Shown: piece by piece, positions 1-8,576 of the stretch
Layout: each line of letters starts with the position of its first letter
Numbering within the stretch: the stretch's first letter is position 1
DNA from: Chitinophaga varians
Lineage (GTDB): Bacteria > Bacteroidota > Bacteroidia > Chitinophagales > Chitinophagaceae
Assembly: GCF_014529945.1 (NCBI RefSeq)
Contig: NZ_JACVFB010000002.1
Span: forward strand, 1,534,382 to 1,598,381
Length of the DNA: 64,000 nucleotides
Reading direction: 5' to 3'
The notes under the pieces: model-generated
Told to the model about the DNA's origin: nothing
The model's database searches: none
The model's input: only the letters and a program-made list of their open reading frames with translations
Position numbers and translations under genes: made by a program

Positions 1-242
1 TTACAGGTAAATTCATTTTCCTTGTTGAAATCGTATGTCAGTTCTTCTCCGTTGGCGTCGATGGCATAGTAGCGTACCAGTCCGCGGTTAATAAAGCCCA
101 CGGTCCTGCATACCTGGCCTTCCCGCAGAAAAAAATCCTGCCGGTTAAATTGCTTTAGCTGAAAAAGAGAGGCGACAAAAGTCTTTTCAGCTTCATCCAG
201 CTGAATAATGTTTTCGATAGCGTGAATAACCTGTTGATGCAT
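1..242 (-). CDS. Crp/Fnr-type cyclic-nucleotide-binding regulator, partial
   Basis: The reverse strand reads from an ATG at 242 to the window edge with no stop (80 codons), beginning MHQQVIHAIENIIQLDEAEK. The pattern LFQLKQFNRQDFFLREGQ followed by GLVRYY and a Gly-Glu-Glu-Leu turn is the N-terminal cNMP-binding beta-roll of the short Crp-like regulators common in Bacteroidota. The helix-turn-helix half lies outside the window, so DNA binding cannot be judged. It is divergent from the AraC gene starting at 352, with about 110 bp between them. Family assignment is from sequence pattern only; ligand and targets are unknown. Confidence 0.75.
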   Translation of the reverse strand, partial: MHQQVIHAIENIIQLDEAEKTFVASLFQLKQFNRQDFFLREGQVCRTVGFINRGLVRYYAIDANGEELTYDFNKENEFTC

Positions 243-351
243 GCCTAAAGTTAAGAATGTTATCTTGTCTGCAAAACCCAACGGCACACTTCGGCTGCTG
301 CTCGTAATAATTGGCCGTAAGCTATATCACTTTTTATGTAATTTTAGGGAG

Positions 352-1179
352 ATGAAAACCGCAGATACCCATATCAGGTACGAACTCATTCCGGCGCCTG
401 CCCACCTACAGGCCTATATCCGCTATTTCTGGACGCTGGAAGGCGATGATCCGCAGGCGTTGGCCAAAGCTTTTGGCTCGCTGGTGGATGGTTGCCCGGG
501 GTTGATCTTTCAACGTCCTGACGTAGGTAACTTTATCCGGGAAAGTAAGCAGCTGCCGGAAATGTTTCTCTATGGGCAAACCACGAAGAACGTGGAAATC
601 GCTTCACTGGGTGCTTCTAAAGCTACCGGCGTCATCTTCCAGCCCAACGGGCTGAAATCCGTTTTCGGGTTAAATGCCGGGGAATTGACCAACGACTGTG
701 TGGATGTACAGTTGTTGCCCGGAATCAACCGGCTGCCGGAACAGCTGGCTGCTGCAGGCGGCACCGGCACACAGGTGGAACTTCTTTCTACCTGGCTGCA
801 TAAACGTATCACCGGTAACCCGGCCGCTATAGATCCACAGGTAGACTATGCGGTGGCGCAGATAGCTAACTCCAACGGCAATATTTCTCTCCGTGATTTA
901 CAGGAGAAGCTGCAGCTGACGGAACGTACTTTTGAGCGCCGGTTTAAAGAACAGGTGGGCATTACCCCCAAATTATTCTCCCGGATATGCCAGTACCAGG
1001 CATCCCTGCACCAACTGAAAAGCAACGACTACAGCAAACTGTCAGACATCGCCTTTGAAAACGACTATGCCGACCAGTCCCACTTTATCCGTTCCTTCAA
1101 AGAATTTACTGGTTGCTCTCCCTATCAGTTCCAAAAGCTGCTCGATGAAGCCGGGGAAGAAATTATGCTGATTAAATAA
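352..1179 (+). CDS. AraC family transcriptional regulator (DUF6597-like N-terminus)
   Basis: 275 residues from the ATG at 352 (MKTADTHIRYELIP). The frame stays open upstream to 241, but that extension overlaps the divergent Crp-like gene and does not look like the family start. The N-terminal half (YIRYFWTLEGD, then VIFQPNGLKSVFGL) resembles the sensor domain of DUF6597-type AraC proteins. The last ~100 residues carry two helix-turn-helix units: LRDLQEKLQLTERTFERRF and the second ending DYADQSHFIRSFKEFTG, followed by the usual SPYQF. It precedes a DUF1772 membrane protein by 69 bp and may control it; that link is inference. Ligand unknown. Confidence 0.85.
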   Translation: MKTADTHIRYELIPAPAHLQAYIRYFWTLEGDDPQALAKAFGSLVDGCPGLIFQRPDVGNFIRESKQLPEMFLYGQTTKNVEIASLGASKATGVIFQPNGLKSVFGLNAGELTNDCVDVQLLPGINRLPEQLAAAGGTGTQVELLSTWLHKRITGNPAAIDPQVDYAVAQIANSNGNISLRDLQEKLQLTERTFERRFKEQVGITPKLFSRICQYQASLHQLKSNDYSKLSDIAFENDYADQSHFIRSFKEFTGCSPYQFQKLLDEAGEEIMLIK

Positions 1180-1248
1180 CCGTTGTCGGTTTTGTTCAAT
1201 TTTAAAAATTCTATCCGCCCTAGCTTTGGGGTATAAATAATCCATCCC

Positions 1249-1746
1249 ATGAACGCAAAACAGATTGTATTAATACTCGCAGTAGTGACCACCGGCCTGC
1301 TGACCGGTATATTTTTCGGATTTGAAGTCGCCATCAATCCGGCATTTGCCCGCCTTGAAGATGTTCAGTATCTCTTGGCCATGCAGGCGATCAACGATGT
1401 GATCGTAAATCCGGTATTCCTTTTCGTATTCCTGGGCGCTGCCATATTCCTGCCGGTGGCCGCTTTTCAGCAACACGGCCGGAAGAAAAGCCTGTTGTGG
1501 ATAGCGGCCGCATTATACATCGTGGGCGTACTGGGCATCACTTCTGTCTGCAATGTGCCGCTGAATGATACCCTCGCGAAAGTACAGGTGGCCGGCGCTT
1601 CTGCTGACCAACTGAAGCTCGCGAGAGAAAGTTTCGCCGAACCATGGAACAGGTGGCATACCATCCGTACCATTGCTGGCATTGTAGCTACAGTGATCGC
1701 CATCGTCGCCTGCCTGCAGAAAGAGACCGGCAAAAAGGGGGCTTAA
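1249..1746 (+). CDS. DUF1772 (anthrone oxygenase-like) membrane protein
   Basis: 165 residues with four predicted hydrophobic segments: about 5-27, 50-72, 82-102 and 140-158. The first helix runs into a Phe-rich region (IFFGFEVAINPAF), and a late ESFAEPWNRWHTIRT stretch precedes the last helix. Small four-helix proteins with an N-x-P after helix three (here CNVPLNDTL) and this conserved W-N-x-W-H fit DUF1772. Some members of that family act as anthrone oxygenases in polyketide maturation, but most bacterial members have no known role. It may be co-transcribed with the AraC gene upstream. Enzymatic activity should not be assumed. Confidence 0.8.
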   Translation: MNAKQIVLILAVVTTGLLTGIFFGFEVAINPAFARLEDVQYLLAMQAINDVIVNPVFLFVFLGAAIFLPVAAFQQHGRKKSLLWIAAALYIVGVLGITSVCNVPLNDTLAKVQVAGASADQLKLARESFAEPWNRWHTIRTIAGIVATVIAIVACLQKETGKKGA

Positions 1747-1766
1747 CCGTATTTTTTTTCGAAGAA

Positions 1767-1797
1767 TTTGGTTTTGTGAAATTTATACCTACATTTG
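1767..1797 (+). promoter_or_regulatory. Promoter of tRNA-Pro
   Basis: TTTG at 1767-1770, a 19-bp spacer, and TACATTTG at 1790-1797 match the Bacteroidota housekeeping promoter (-33 TTTG, -7 TAnnTTTG). Transcription would begin near 1804, about 28 bp before the mature tRNA. Confidence 0.7.
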
Positions 1798-1831
1798 CAT
1801 CCCGAATCGCCGGAAACGGCAGCTGTCGGAA

Positions 1832-1906
1832 CGGGGCGTAGCGTAGCCCGGTTATCGCGCCTGCTTTGGGAGCAGGAGGTCGCAAGTTCGAATCTTGCCG
1901 CCCCGA
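1832..1906 (+). tRNA. tRNA-Pro (anticodon TGG)
   Basis: A full cloverleaf can be folded by eye. The acceptor stem CGGGGCG pairs with CGCCCCG (1899-1905), the anticodon arm is CCTGC-TTTGGGA-GCAGG with anticodon TGG, and the T arm is GCAAG-TTCGAAT-CTTGC. The discriminator is A at 1906 and no CCA is encoded. The upstream promoter and downstream terminator indicate a single-gene transcript. Confidence 0.97.
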
Positions 1907-1916
1907 CAGAAAAAAG

Positions 1917-1950
1917 AAAAAGCCTTGCAACATCGTTGTGAGGCTTTTTT
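1917..1950 (+). terminator. Rho-independent terminator after tRNA-Pro
   Basis: AAAAAGCCT pairs with AGGCTTTTT around a TGCAA/TTGTG inner region, and the right arm itself forms the T-run. Confidence 0.85.
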
Positions 1951-2007
1951 GTGCTTGCTATAGAATAATATACTGAAATTAATCTTCAGCAAAAAATGTT
2001 ATTCGTG

Positions 2008-2037
2008 TTTGTTTAATCAACTGATCCCCTACTTTTG
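2008..2037 (+). promoter_or_regulatory. Promoter of the lectin-domain/cytochrome unit
   Basis: TTTG at 2008-2011, an 18-bp spacer and TACTTTTG at 2030-2037 match the Bacteroidota consensus at every defined position. The predicted start near 2044 leaves a ~125-nt untranslated leader before the ATG at 2169. Confidence 0.7.
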
Positions 2038-2168
2038 TAACTACAAATGGAACCCCTTTTCGTATTCAAACCTCAAAAATATTTAGACCTCAAATAATCG
2101 AGAACCCTTTCGCATATATACGCTGCTTCCTCACACAATTTTAAATAATCATTTAAAACTTAAACGAA

Positions 2169-4253
2169 ATGCAAAGCGTAGAAAAAAAAGCCCCAGGAAA
2201 AAAAGCCCCCTCCACCACTGCGGGGTTTCAATTCAGGACTCCTGCAGACATTCAGGACTTTGCAGATAGCCCATCAAAGCAAAGTATGATGAATAGTCTA
2301 TGGAGCAACAACCTGGATGGATTCATACAACAAGGCATGTTAAACAATGCCTGGAATACGACCAACACACCTCCTACAACAAATTATTACAATCCCATCG
2401 ACAACAATCCGCCAAGTCAGCCCGCTGCTATTCAATGGCTCGCTTTTCCGGGAAGACTGGAATACAACTTCCCCAGTGCTACGCAGGACCAGTTGTATCA
2501 GATGGCAGACACCGGATCAATGCCCGGACAAATATCCAACGACCCCTGTGGTACGGGAGACAATGTTGCCTATTTCCCCTATGGCCCCAGAGGTTGGCAG
2601 GATGAATATTGTGAATGGGCCGTTACCCGGAATGCGCAGGGAAAAATTACCCGGATTGATTTCACCTGTGAAAATCCTGAATACTGGAACACCTTGTGGA
2701 TGGTGGACCCTAACAAAGTGCTGGAACTGTATCAGACTATCCTGGATAAGCCTCAGATCACGCTGGAGGACCTCTCTGTGCCAGGTATCGTGAATCCCAT
2801 CACCAATCAGCCGATATACAATCCGCTGAACAAATGGAACTCCGGACCGGTATCCAATGGTACTACAGGAGGCGCCATACATCTGACCAGTACGCCCAAT
2901 ACCATACAAACCGAAATAGGGCTGGCCACCACTTCCGGCATCCAGCGCTTCAATCCTCCTCCTCCGCCACCTACTACCAATACCATGTGGCCATCTGCGC
3001 AATTCAACAATCTCATTTGTGTAGGCCAGTTTGGTCAGCGGTACCGTAACAGTGATCCCAACATAGGCGGCACCGTCAATAACTTCGTGACACAAGGCTT
3101 TATGGTGACCCTGGCAGACCCGCCGGGACTCTATATTCAGATGCCGAATTTCTCTGCCTATAAAACACCTGACGGCACCGATCCATCCACTTTCTGGACC
3201 ATTAAACGTGGCAGCAAAACACTGACCGACCAGTCTGGCAATGCCCTGCCCGGTAATTTTATTCTGCATGCCGTGTATGAAGTGCCGGCCAGCCTGGGTT
3301 ATACCGTAAGCGATATTACTATTTCAAATGTGCCTATCAACTGGGGATCCCAGGTGGCATACACCTTCAAAATGCAAATTGTGGCCAGTGCTTATCAGGG
3401 CACTACGCCACAAGGCTATGAACCAGTAGGTGACACGCCTCCTGAAAGTACATATGCACAACCGCTTCAGCTCTTTTACCGGGACTATTTCGAGGCTTTG
3501 TATAAGACCAATGTCCCTAACCCGGTTAATCATCCCATTCCGTTATTAAGTAACAGTACCTATGTGCCTTCCTACATCAATGTAGGTACTACAGGCGTCA
3601 GCATGGTAGTGGTGGCAGCCACCTGCACGGCAAAAGAAAACCAGCCGTCCACCTATCCTTCGGTTACCTTCGATGATCCCAATATCACGGCGCAGGTAAC
3701 CGCTGTCAAAGAGAACGTCACCTACGCGATACCAGGCAATAGCCAGCCCAGCACGAATACAGCAATCTATATCGCCGTCTCTGTTGGCGCCAATGCAGCG
3801 CCCGGGCAACATGGCGTATATGTGACCAATGCCGGCCAGCAACGTCAGGCAGCTATGCCGGCACTGTTCATGGTATCACCGGTGACTGCACAGGCTAATA
3901 TCGCCTGGCAGAATACCGGCGTGATGATCACGCCAACCAATAAGGTGACCATAAAATATGCATCAGGGCTGTGGACGGCCAACCCGCAGGATAATGGAGG
4001 CCAGCTGTACAATGCCGCCGGTAACCCCACCTTCATCGCTGCCAAACAAGGCTATACGATGCCCGGACAAAATGAAGGCGCGCTCATTGGCAGAGTAGGC
4101 AGTACTGTTTTCCTGATTGGCATGGAGGCTACGCTTCCTCCCAACCTGAGCGGCCAGATACAACTATGTATCAACGACGACCTCAACGGAATATATGGCG
4201 CCGGATTAACGGATAACATCGGGTCTGTCACTGTCACTATTAATGTGAGCTGA
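2169..4253 (+). CDS. Large protein with C-terminal LecA (PA-IL)-like lectin domain
   Basis: 694 residues with no signal peptide; the N-terminus is Lys-rich and low-complexity. Residues about 60-450 form a region I do not recognise, rich in aromatic residues and Pro, with a Cys-containing core (GPRGWQDEYCEWAVTRN, then IDFTCENPEYW). Residues about 470-570 look like an immunoglobulin/IPT-type beta domain. Residues 576-694 (119 aa) align by eye with the Pseudomonas galactose lectin LecA (121 aa): VTIKYASGLWTAN near its start, GALIGRVG in the middle, and NDDLNGIYG followed by GSVTVTI at the end, matching LecA's NDVPGTYG calcium/sugar loop. Several LecA calcium ligands are not strictly conserved, so sugar binding is likely but unproven. 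It sits 97 bp upstream of a c-type heme protein in the same orientation. How it leaves the cell, if it does, is unclear. Confidence 0.7.
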   Translation: MQSVEKKAPGKKAPSTTAGFQFRTPADIQDFADSPSKQSMMNSLWSNNLDGFIQQGMLNNAWNTTNTPPTTNYYNPIDNNPPSQPAAIQWLAFPGRLEYNFPSATQDQLYQMADTGSMPGQISNDPCGTGDNVAYFPYGPRGWQDEYCEWAVTRNAQGKITRIDFTCENPEYWNTLWMVDPNKVLELYQTILDKPQITLEDLSVPGIVNPITNQPIYNPLNKWNSGPVSNGTTGGAIHLTSTPNTIQTEIGLATTSGIQRFNPPPPPPTTNTMWPSAQFNNLICVGQFGQRYRNSDPNIGGTVNNFVTQGFMVTLADPPGLYIQMPNFSAYKTPDGTDPSTFWTIKRGSKTLTDQSGNALPGNFILHAVYEVPASLGYTVSDITISNVPINWGSQVAYTFKMQIVASAYQGTTPQGYEPVGDTPPESTYAQPLQLFYRDYFEALYKTNVPNPVNHPIPLLSNSTYVPSYINVGTTGVSMVVVAATCTAKENQPSTYPSVTFDDPNITAQVTAVKENVTYAIPGNSQPSTNTAIYIAVSVGANAAPGQHGVYVTNAGQQRQAAMPALFMVSPVTAQANIAWQNTGVMITPTNKVTIKYASGLWTANPQDNGGQLYNAAGNPTFIAAKQGYTMPGQNEGALIGRVGSTVFLIGMEATLPPNLSGQIQLCINDDLNGIYGAGLTDNIGSVTVTINVS

Positions 4254-4278
4254 TCATCAACCTGTCAGATCGATACAT

Positions 4279-4316
4279 TTCAGGAGGCACCTATCGGTTA
4301 ATGTGTGCCTCCTGAA
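4279..4316 (+). promoter_or_regulatory. Intercistronic hairpin
   Basis: TTCAGGAGGCAC (4279-4290) pairs perfectly with GTGCCTCCTGAA (4305-4316). No T-run follows, so this is more likely an mRNA processing or stability hairpin, or a partial attenuator, between the lectin-domain gene and the cytochrome gene than a full terminator. Confidence 0.6.
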
Positions 4317-4350
4317 TGATAAGCACTCCCTCATTTAAATCCTCCAAAAA

Positions 4351-5814
4351 ATGAAAAGATCTGTTACTATCTTCCTCATCACCGGTACGATTTTATTTAT
4401 CACCCAGCACATCATTACAGCTTTTAAGCCGGGAAACGCGCCACGGTCAACAAACACCTGCAACTGTAACGCTAATTCCCCGCTTTATAACATTGTCATT
4501 AAATTCAATAACCAGGTGCCTGGAGACCTTCCGGCATTTAATAATCAATCTCAGGCAGATTGTTTTGCCTGGCAGGAATTCATTTCTTTGAACTGGCCGG
4601 TCAATCCTTCCGGATATTTTGGAACGCCAGGAGATACCTCACCAGTGAGCTGGGAAACATATATGCCGATAGATGTGTTGTTCCCACCAGGCGGAGCGCC
4701 GCCTTCTTCCTGGGGTACGCTTGTTTCTCCGGCATATGCTGCCCGGTTTAAGTCACAAAGATTATTGATGAATCCAACCAAAACGAAACTGTTAACTTTC
4801 ACCACCAAGTTCGCGCTCGATACCACATTTGGCCTGGACCCTGATCAGGCAGCACCTTTTGGCAAACCCAACTGGCTGGGCGCTCAGAATAATACCAATG
4901 TATGGTATGAGATCAAGCTGAATAAAGACTATTATGATTTTGTGATCAAAAACGGCTACTACAATGCCGTTACCCAACATGATTCAGCAAAAAACGGTGT
5001 CCCGCTTAATTTCCCGCAAGGAGTATATAACGGCCCCGTAGGCGCTATAGAAGTAAAAGCCGCATGGATGGAGGTGGACAGCATTCAATCACCTAAATGG
5101 CAGCGATATAAACTCTCCCAGGCAACGGTATTTGATTCCGCTTCAGGGAAATTAAGGGTAACCACCGTGGCTTTGGTCGGCTTACATATCCTGCATAAAA
5201 CACAGAACCAGCCCACCTGGGTATGGGCTACTTTTGAACAGGTAGATAATGTGCCAGACGCCAATACTAAAACGACGCCGCCTTACGGATACAATTTCTA
5301 TAGCGCGAACTGCACGCCCCGTCAGGTAAACCTCAGCGGAGGCGGTACCGCAACAGTGAGCTGCACTCCCAATACTTCGCCACCCTATTACTTGTCGCAG
5401 GCGGCACCAGTACCTATACAGGTTACCCGGTTGAACCCCATCGACCCTACAGATGCCGTGCCTATCAACGATAGCATGCAAAGCAACATCAGGAAATTTT
5501 ATCCCCAGTCTGTTTTTCAGTATTATGAACTGGTAGACGTGATCTGGTCGCAAACACTACAGCCAGACAAGTCGACGCCTATCCAGGCGCCATTTCCGCT
5601 CAATACGTCCGCTATGCTGAGCGGCGCTCATATAGTGGCTAATACAACCCTGGAGAGCTATGTGCAAACGACCAACACCTGCTTCAGTTGCCATAAATAC
5701 AGCACCATTGCGCCTTATCCGGCAGACTCGGTGAACAATAATATCTTCGGCGATTTTAGTTTCGCGATATCTGCCGCCCAATATCCGACATTAAAGTCTA
5801 AGAAGAAACGATAA
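4351..5814 (+). CDS. Secreted monoheme c-type cytochrome-like protein
   Basis: 487 residues. An N-terminal hydrophobic segment (about 4-24) acts as a signal peptide or anchor. One heme-c motif, CFSCH, lies at residues 444-448, close to the C-terminus, preceded by NTSAMLSGAHIVANTTLES. The N-terminal part contains ADCFAWQEFISLNWP, which looks like a conserved family signature, but I cannot name the family. Most of the protein is a large globular region of unknown fold rather than a small class I cytochrome. It is the second gene of a pair with the lectin-domain protein, so an extracytoplasmic redox role linked to glycan or surface binding is a reasonable guess only. A bidirectional terminator closes the unit. 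Confidence 0.65.
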   Translation: MKRSVTIFLITGTILFITQHIITAFKPGNAPRSTNTCNCNANSPLYNIVIKFNNQVPGDLPAFNNQSQADCFAWQEFISLNWPVNPSGYFGTPGDTSPVSWETYMPIDVLFPPGGAPPSSWGTLVSPAYAARFKSQRLLMNPTKTKLLTFTTKFALDTTFGLDPDQAAPFGKPNWLGAQNNTNVWYEIKLNKDYYDFVIKNGYYNAVTQHDSAKNGVPLNFPQGVYNGPVGAIEVKAAWMEVDSIQSPKWQRYKLSQATVFDSASGKLRVTTVALVGLHILHKTQNQPTWVWATFEQVDNVPDANTKTTPPYGYNFYSANCTPRQVNLSGGGTATVSCTPNTSPPYYLSQAAPVPIQVTRLNPIDPTDAVPINDSMQSNIRKFYPQSVFQYYELVDVIWSQTLQPDKSTPIQAPFPLNTSAMLSGAHIVANTTLESYVQTTNTCFSCHKYSTIAPYPADSVNNNIFGDFSFAISAAQYPTLKSKKKR

Positions 5815-5830
5815 CCTTATACAGGTTAAC

Positions 5831-5879
5831 TCCAAATAGAACGCCTTACAGTCGTGAGCTGTAAGGCGTTTTATTTGGA
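5831..5879. terminator. Bidirectional terminator
   Basis: TCCAAATA...GCCTTACAG (loop TCGTGAG) CTGTAAGGC...TATTTGGA forms a long near-perfect hairpin between the convergent cytochrome and TonB-receptor genes. T-rich or A-rich flanks serve both strands. Confidence 0.85.
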
Positions 5880-5889
5880 GCTTCGTACT

Positions 5890-8565
5890 TTAAAAGGTAA
5901 ATACATACTGCAATAAAAGCGTCCGTTCACGCAACGGCACAGCGGTGGTGCTAACCAGCCCGGCCGTGGTACTAATTTGTGTGTACAACTGCTGGTTAAG
6001 CAGATTGGTGCAATGAAACTCAAAATAGCTTTTTTGCTTTGGCAGGTCATATCTTATTTCAGCATCTAAAAAATGGCTGTTGACCGGTCGCCAGCCTGAT
6101 TGATGGTAAGCAACAAGTTGATAGGAGGTGTTATAGGAAAATCGATCGTTTAATTGATGTCGCCATTTGGCATTCATCCGGGTGAGCGACGTACGGGTTT
6201 GCTCCCGGGTATAATGACCCCCTCCCTGCTCATTGATAAATAACCGCTTTTCGCCCGTTACGGAAAAGGTAGCTTTTTGAAACAACTTCTTTTCCGCCGA
6301 CAATGACAGGCTGGCATTATAGGCGTTGTATGCCCAAATAGCGTTGTTGTAATAATTGTTCCCTTTTTGCCATCCGGCACTTCCGTTAACTGACACCGTA
6401 GTGGCCATACCAAAAATATATTTGGACACGCCACTATTCAGCGTATAGCCGTTTGCGATATTATTAAAATCCATGGCTATCGATCTGGTGATACCACTGT
6501 CCAGCGTATACGCCTTGATGTAGTTTTGACGAGTGTTGTTGTAAGATAGATTAGCATAGCAGAAAAGGATTTTAAGGGGCTGGCGATATTGGTAGCTAAA
6601 GCTATAACTGTTAATCGCTGTTTGGGGAAGCGGCATGGCATTGGCATTAAAAGACCGGTAGTTCTCTAAAATGCTGCCGGTATAAATGTCGTTCACCTGT
6701 CCCAGTATTGCTTGCTGCGCGTACCTTACAGTCACCTCGCCATAGCGACCGGTTTTCGTTTTAAACTGCGCCATCGGGTTTAGTAAAAAGTACTTTTTTT
6801 CAATGGTATTAGCCGGCAAGGTGTAATCAATCTGGTAGTAACCGGGTGTTGTTTCCAGGGTAAATGCACCGCTTTTAAATGAATAAATAGCCGCCAGCTT
6901 TCCATATACCATCAGGGTGTTAAAGGTAATATCGTTTTTAAACAGCGCTCCGGCGGCTGTTTCTGTAGAGGTGCTATCTGTTTTGTACAGGGTGGTTTGC
7001 AGTCGGTTTCTGTGGTAAGACAGGCCGGTAGAGAAAGAAAATACCCAATGCCGTAGCTTTGTTTTGAAGGTTGCAGACTGGTCGATGTAGGTATTTGCTG
7101 TACCCGCCTGCTGATGTAATTTGATGTAATCAGCACTGTCGTTGATGATTTCTTTATGTACCCCGGGCCAAACAATTAAGTTTTCGTTCGAGGTGTAATA
7201 TTGTAATATGGAAGCGTATTGAAAAATATGCCGGATGCCCAGTGCTTTTATGATAGTTGTCTCATTGCTGAGGGAGATATTTCCTGTTGGCTGCTGTTGT
7301 TTGAGCTGACGGCCGTTTTGAATGGTGGCGCCGGTCCGGTCCCATTGGGGGATATTCAGCTTTGTAGCAGATTTTAAATAAGACCCCTGGCTATTTTTTT
7401 CAAGTTGTGCGCCGATCTGCCACTGCTGCAGTTGATAGGTGTTATCCTGTTTTTCATCGTAGCTAATGGTGTCTGCACCAGGAAAAAAATAGCTGGTGGA
7501 GATGTCCGTTCCATATTTTCTTTTCAATGCAAGACCGGTGATATTTACCCGCAATGATAAGTCCTGCTTTAGTTTAAACAATGCATGGGCATTGATGCTG
7601 TTATCATTGTTTTTCAGATAATACTTTTCATCAATCAACGCTGGTGCTGTTTCACTTCCCATAGAAAGATAGGACTGGGATTTTTTTAACGCAGCGCCGT
7701 TGTTATCAAAAGATACGCCCAGCTCTTCATTTTCAGCAAGCAGGTTTTTACCGGTGTTATTGGCCTTGAGCGCATTGATGGAGAGAACTTTCTTTTTGAA
7801 TATCAGGTTGCTAAGTTCTCCTACATAACTTTCGTTGCCAGCACCGGCAATGGCATTGTTGACAATGGTAGCTTTGGCTGATTCGGTAAGCTGCAGGTTC
7901 AGGGAGGTATTATTGGCCACCACAAAACCGTTTAAAGCTTTGATGGGTTGGTCGCGCTCTATCACCTGTATCTGTGTTACGGCATCTACCGGCACATGCT
8001 CGGTGGCTATTCGGTATCTTCCATCGAGGATGTTATTACCGTCGATATACACATGGGTGATGGGTTTGCCGTTATAGCTGATGGCGCCTTTGTCATCCAT
8101 CTGGATGCCGGGCAGCCGCCTGATAAGATCTCCGATGACACGATCATTTTTGTCTTTAAAAGCACTAACAGGATACTTTAGTGTGTCACTGGCAAGCGAC
8201 ACTTTTTTGCCGGATTTTACTGTTACGGCTGCTAATTCAGTAGGTCGCTGGCGGAGCGTTATCTGATATGCCCCTGTAGTAGCGGGTTTTATCGGTACTG
8301 TCACCGGGAAGTAACCCAATGCTGCTACTTTGATCGAGGCTTTGCCCTGGCTGCTTTCAAATTTGCAATCAAAAAATCCTTTTGCATCAGATACCCCGAA
8401 TACAAGACCTGCGCCGTTTTCGGCAATTACCGATACCGCTGCGCCTGCAACCGGTTGGCCGCTGCTGTCTTTTGCGAAGCCCTGCACCGATACCGTGTTT
8501 TGAGATAATAGCAGCTTCACCGGGAAGACGAGCAAAAAAAGTATAAATAGAAGCTTCGGATACAA
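5890..8565 (-). CDS. TonB-dependent outer-membrane receptor with carboxypeptidase-regulatory-like domain
   Basis: 891 residues. Signal peptide to about residue 21, then a CarboxypepD_reg-like beta domain (about 23-105: VQGFAKDSSGQPVAGAAVSV). A plug-like domain follows (about 125-235), containing LIRRLPGIQMDDKGAISYNG and THVYIDGNNILDG. The rest is a long barrel rich in alternating aromatics that ends in Phe, as outer-membrane proteins do. It lacks SusC hallmarks and has no SusD neighbour. It follows a GLPGLI-family gene by only 11 bp, a pairing often seen in Bacteroidota. Substrate unknown; a peptide or metal-related cargo is possible but nothing in the sequence decides it. Confidence 0.85.
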   Translation of the reverse strand: MYPKLLFILFLLVFPVKLLLSQNTVSVQGFAKDSSGQPVAGAAVSVIAENGAGLVFGVSDAKGFFDCKFESSQGKASIKVAALGYFPVTVPIKPATTGAYQITLRQRPTELAAVTVKSGKKVSLASDTLKYPVSAFKDKNDRVIGDLIRRLPGIQMDDKGAISYNGKPITHVYIDGNNILDGRYRIATEHVPVDAVTQIQVIERDQPIKALNGFVVANNTSLNLQLTESAKATIVNNAIAGAGNESYVGELSNLIFKKKVLSINALKANNTGKNLLAENEELGVSFDNNGAALKKSQSYLSMGSETAPALIDEKYYLKNNDNSINAHALFKLKQDLSLRVNITGLALKRKYGTDISTSYFFPGADTISYDEKQDNTYQLQQWQIGAQLEKNSQGSYLKSATKLNIPQWDRTGATIQNGRQLKQQQPTGNISLSNETTIIKALGIRHIFQYASILQYYTSNENLIVWPGVHKEIINDSADYIKLHQQAGTANTYIDQSATFKTKLRHWVFSFSTGLSYHRNRLQTTLYKTDSTSTETAAGALFKNDITFNTLMVYGKLAAIYSFKSGAFTLETTPGYYQIDYTLPANTIEKKYFLLNPMAQFKTKTGRYGEVTVRYAQQAILGQVNDIYTGSILENYRSFNANAMPLPQTAINSYSFSYQYRQPLKILFCYANLSYNNTRQNYIKAYTLDSGITRSIAMDFNNIANGYTLNSGVSKYIFGMATTVSVNGSAGWQKGNNYYNNAIWAYNAYNASLSLSAEKKLFQKATFSVTGEKRLFINEQGGGHYTREQTRTSLTRMNAKWRHQLNDRFSYNTSYQLVAYHQSGWRPVNSHFLDAEIRYDLPKQKSYFEFHCTNLLNQQLYTQISTTAGLVSTTAVPLRERTLLLQYVFTF

Positions 8566-8576
8566 GAGGAGTGTCT

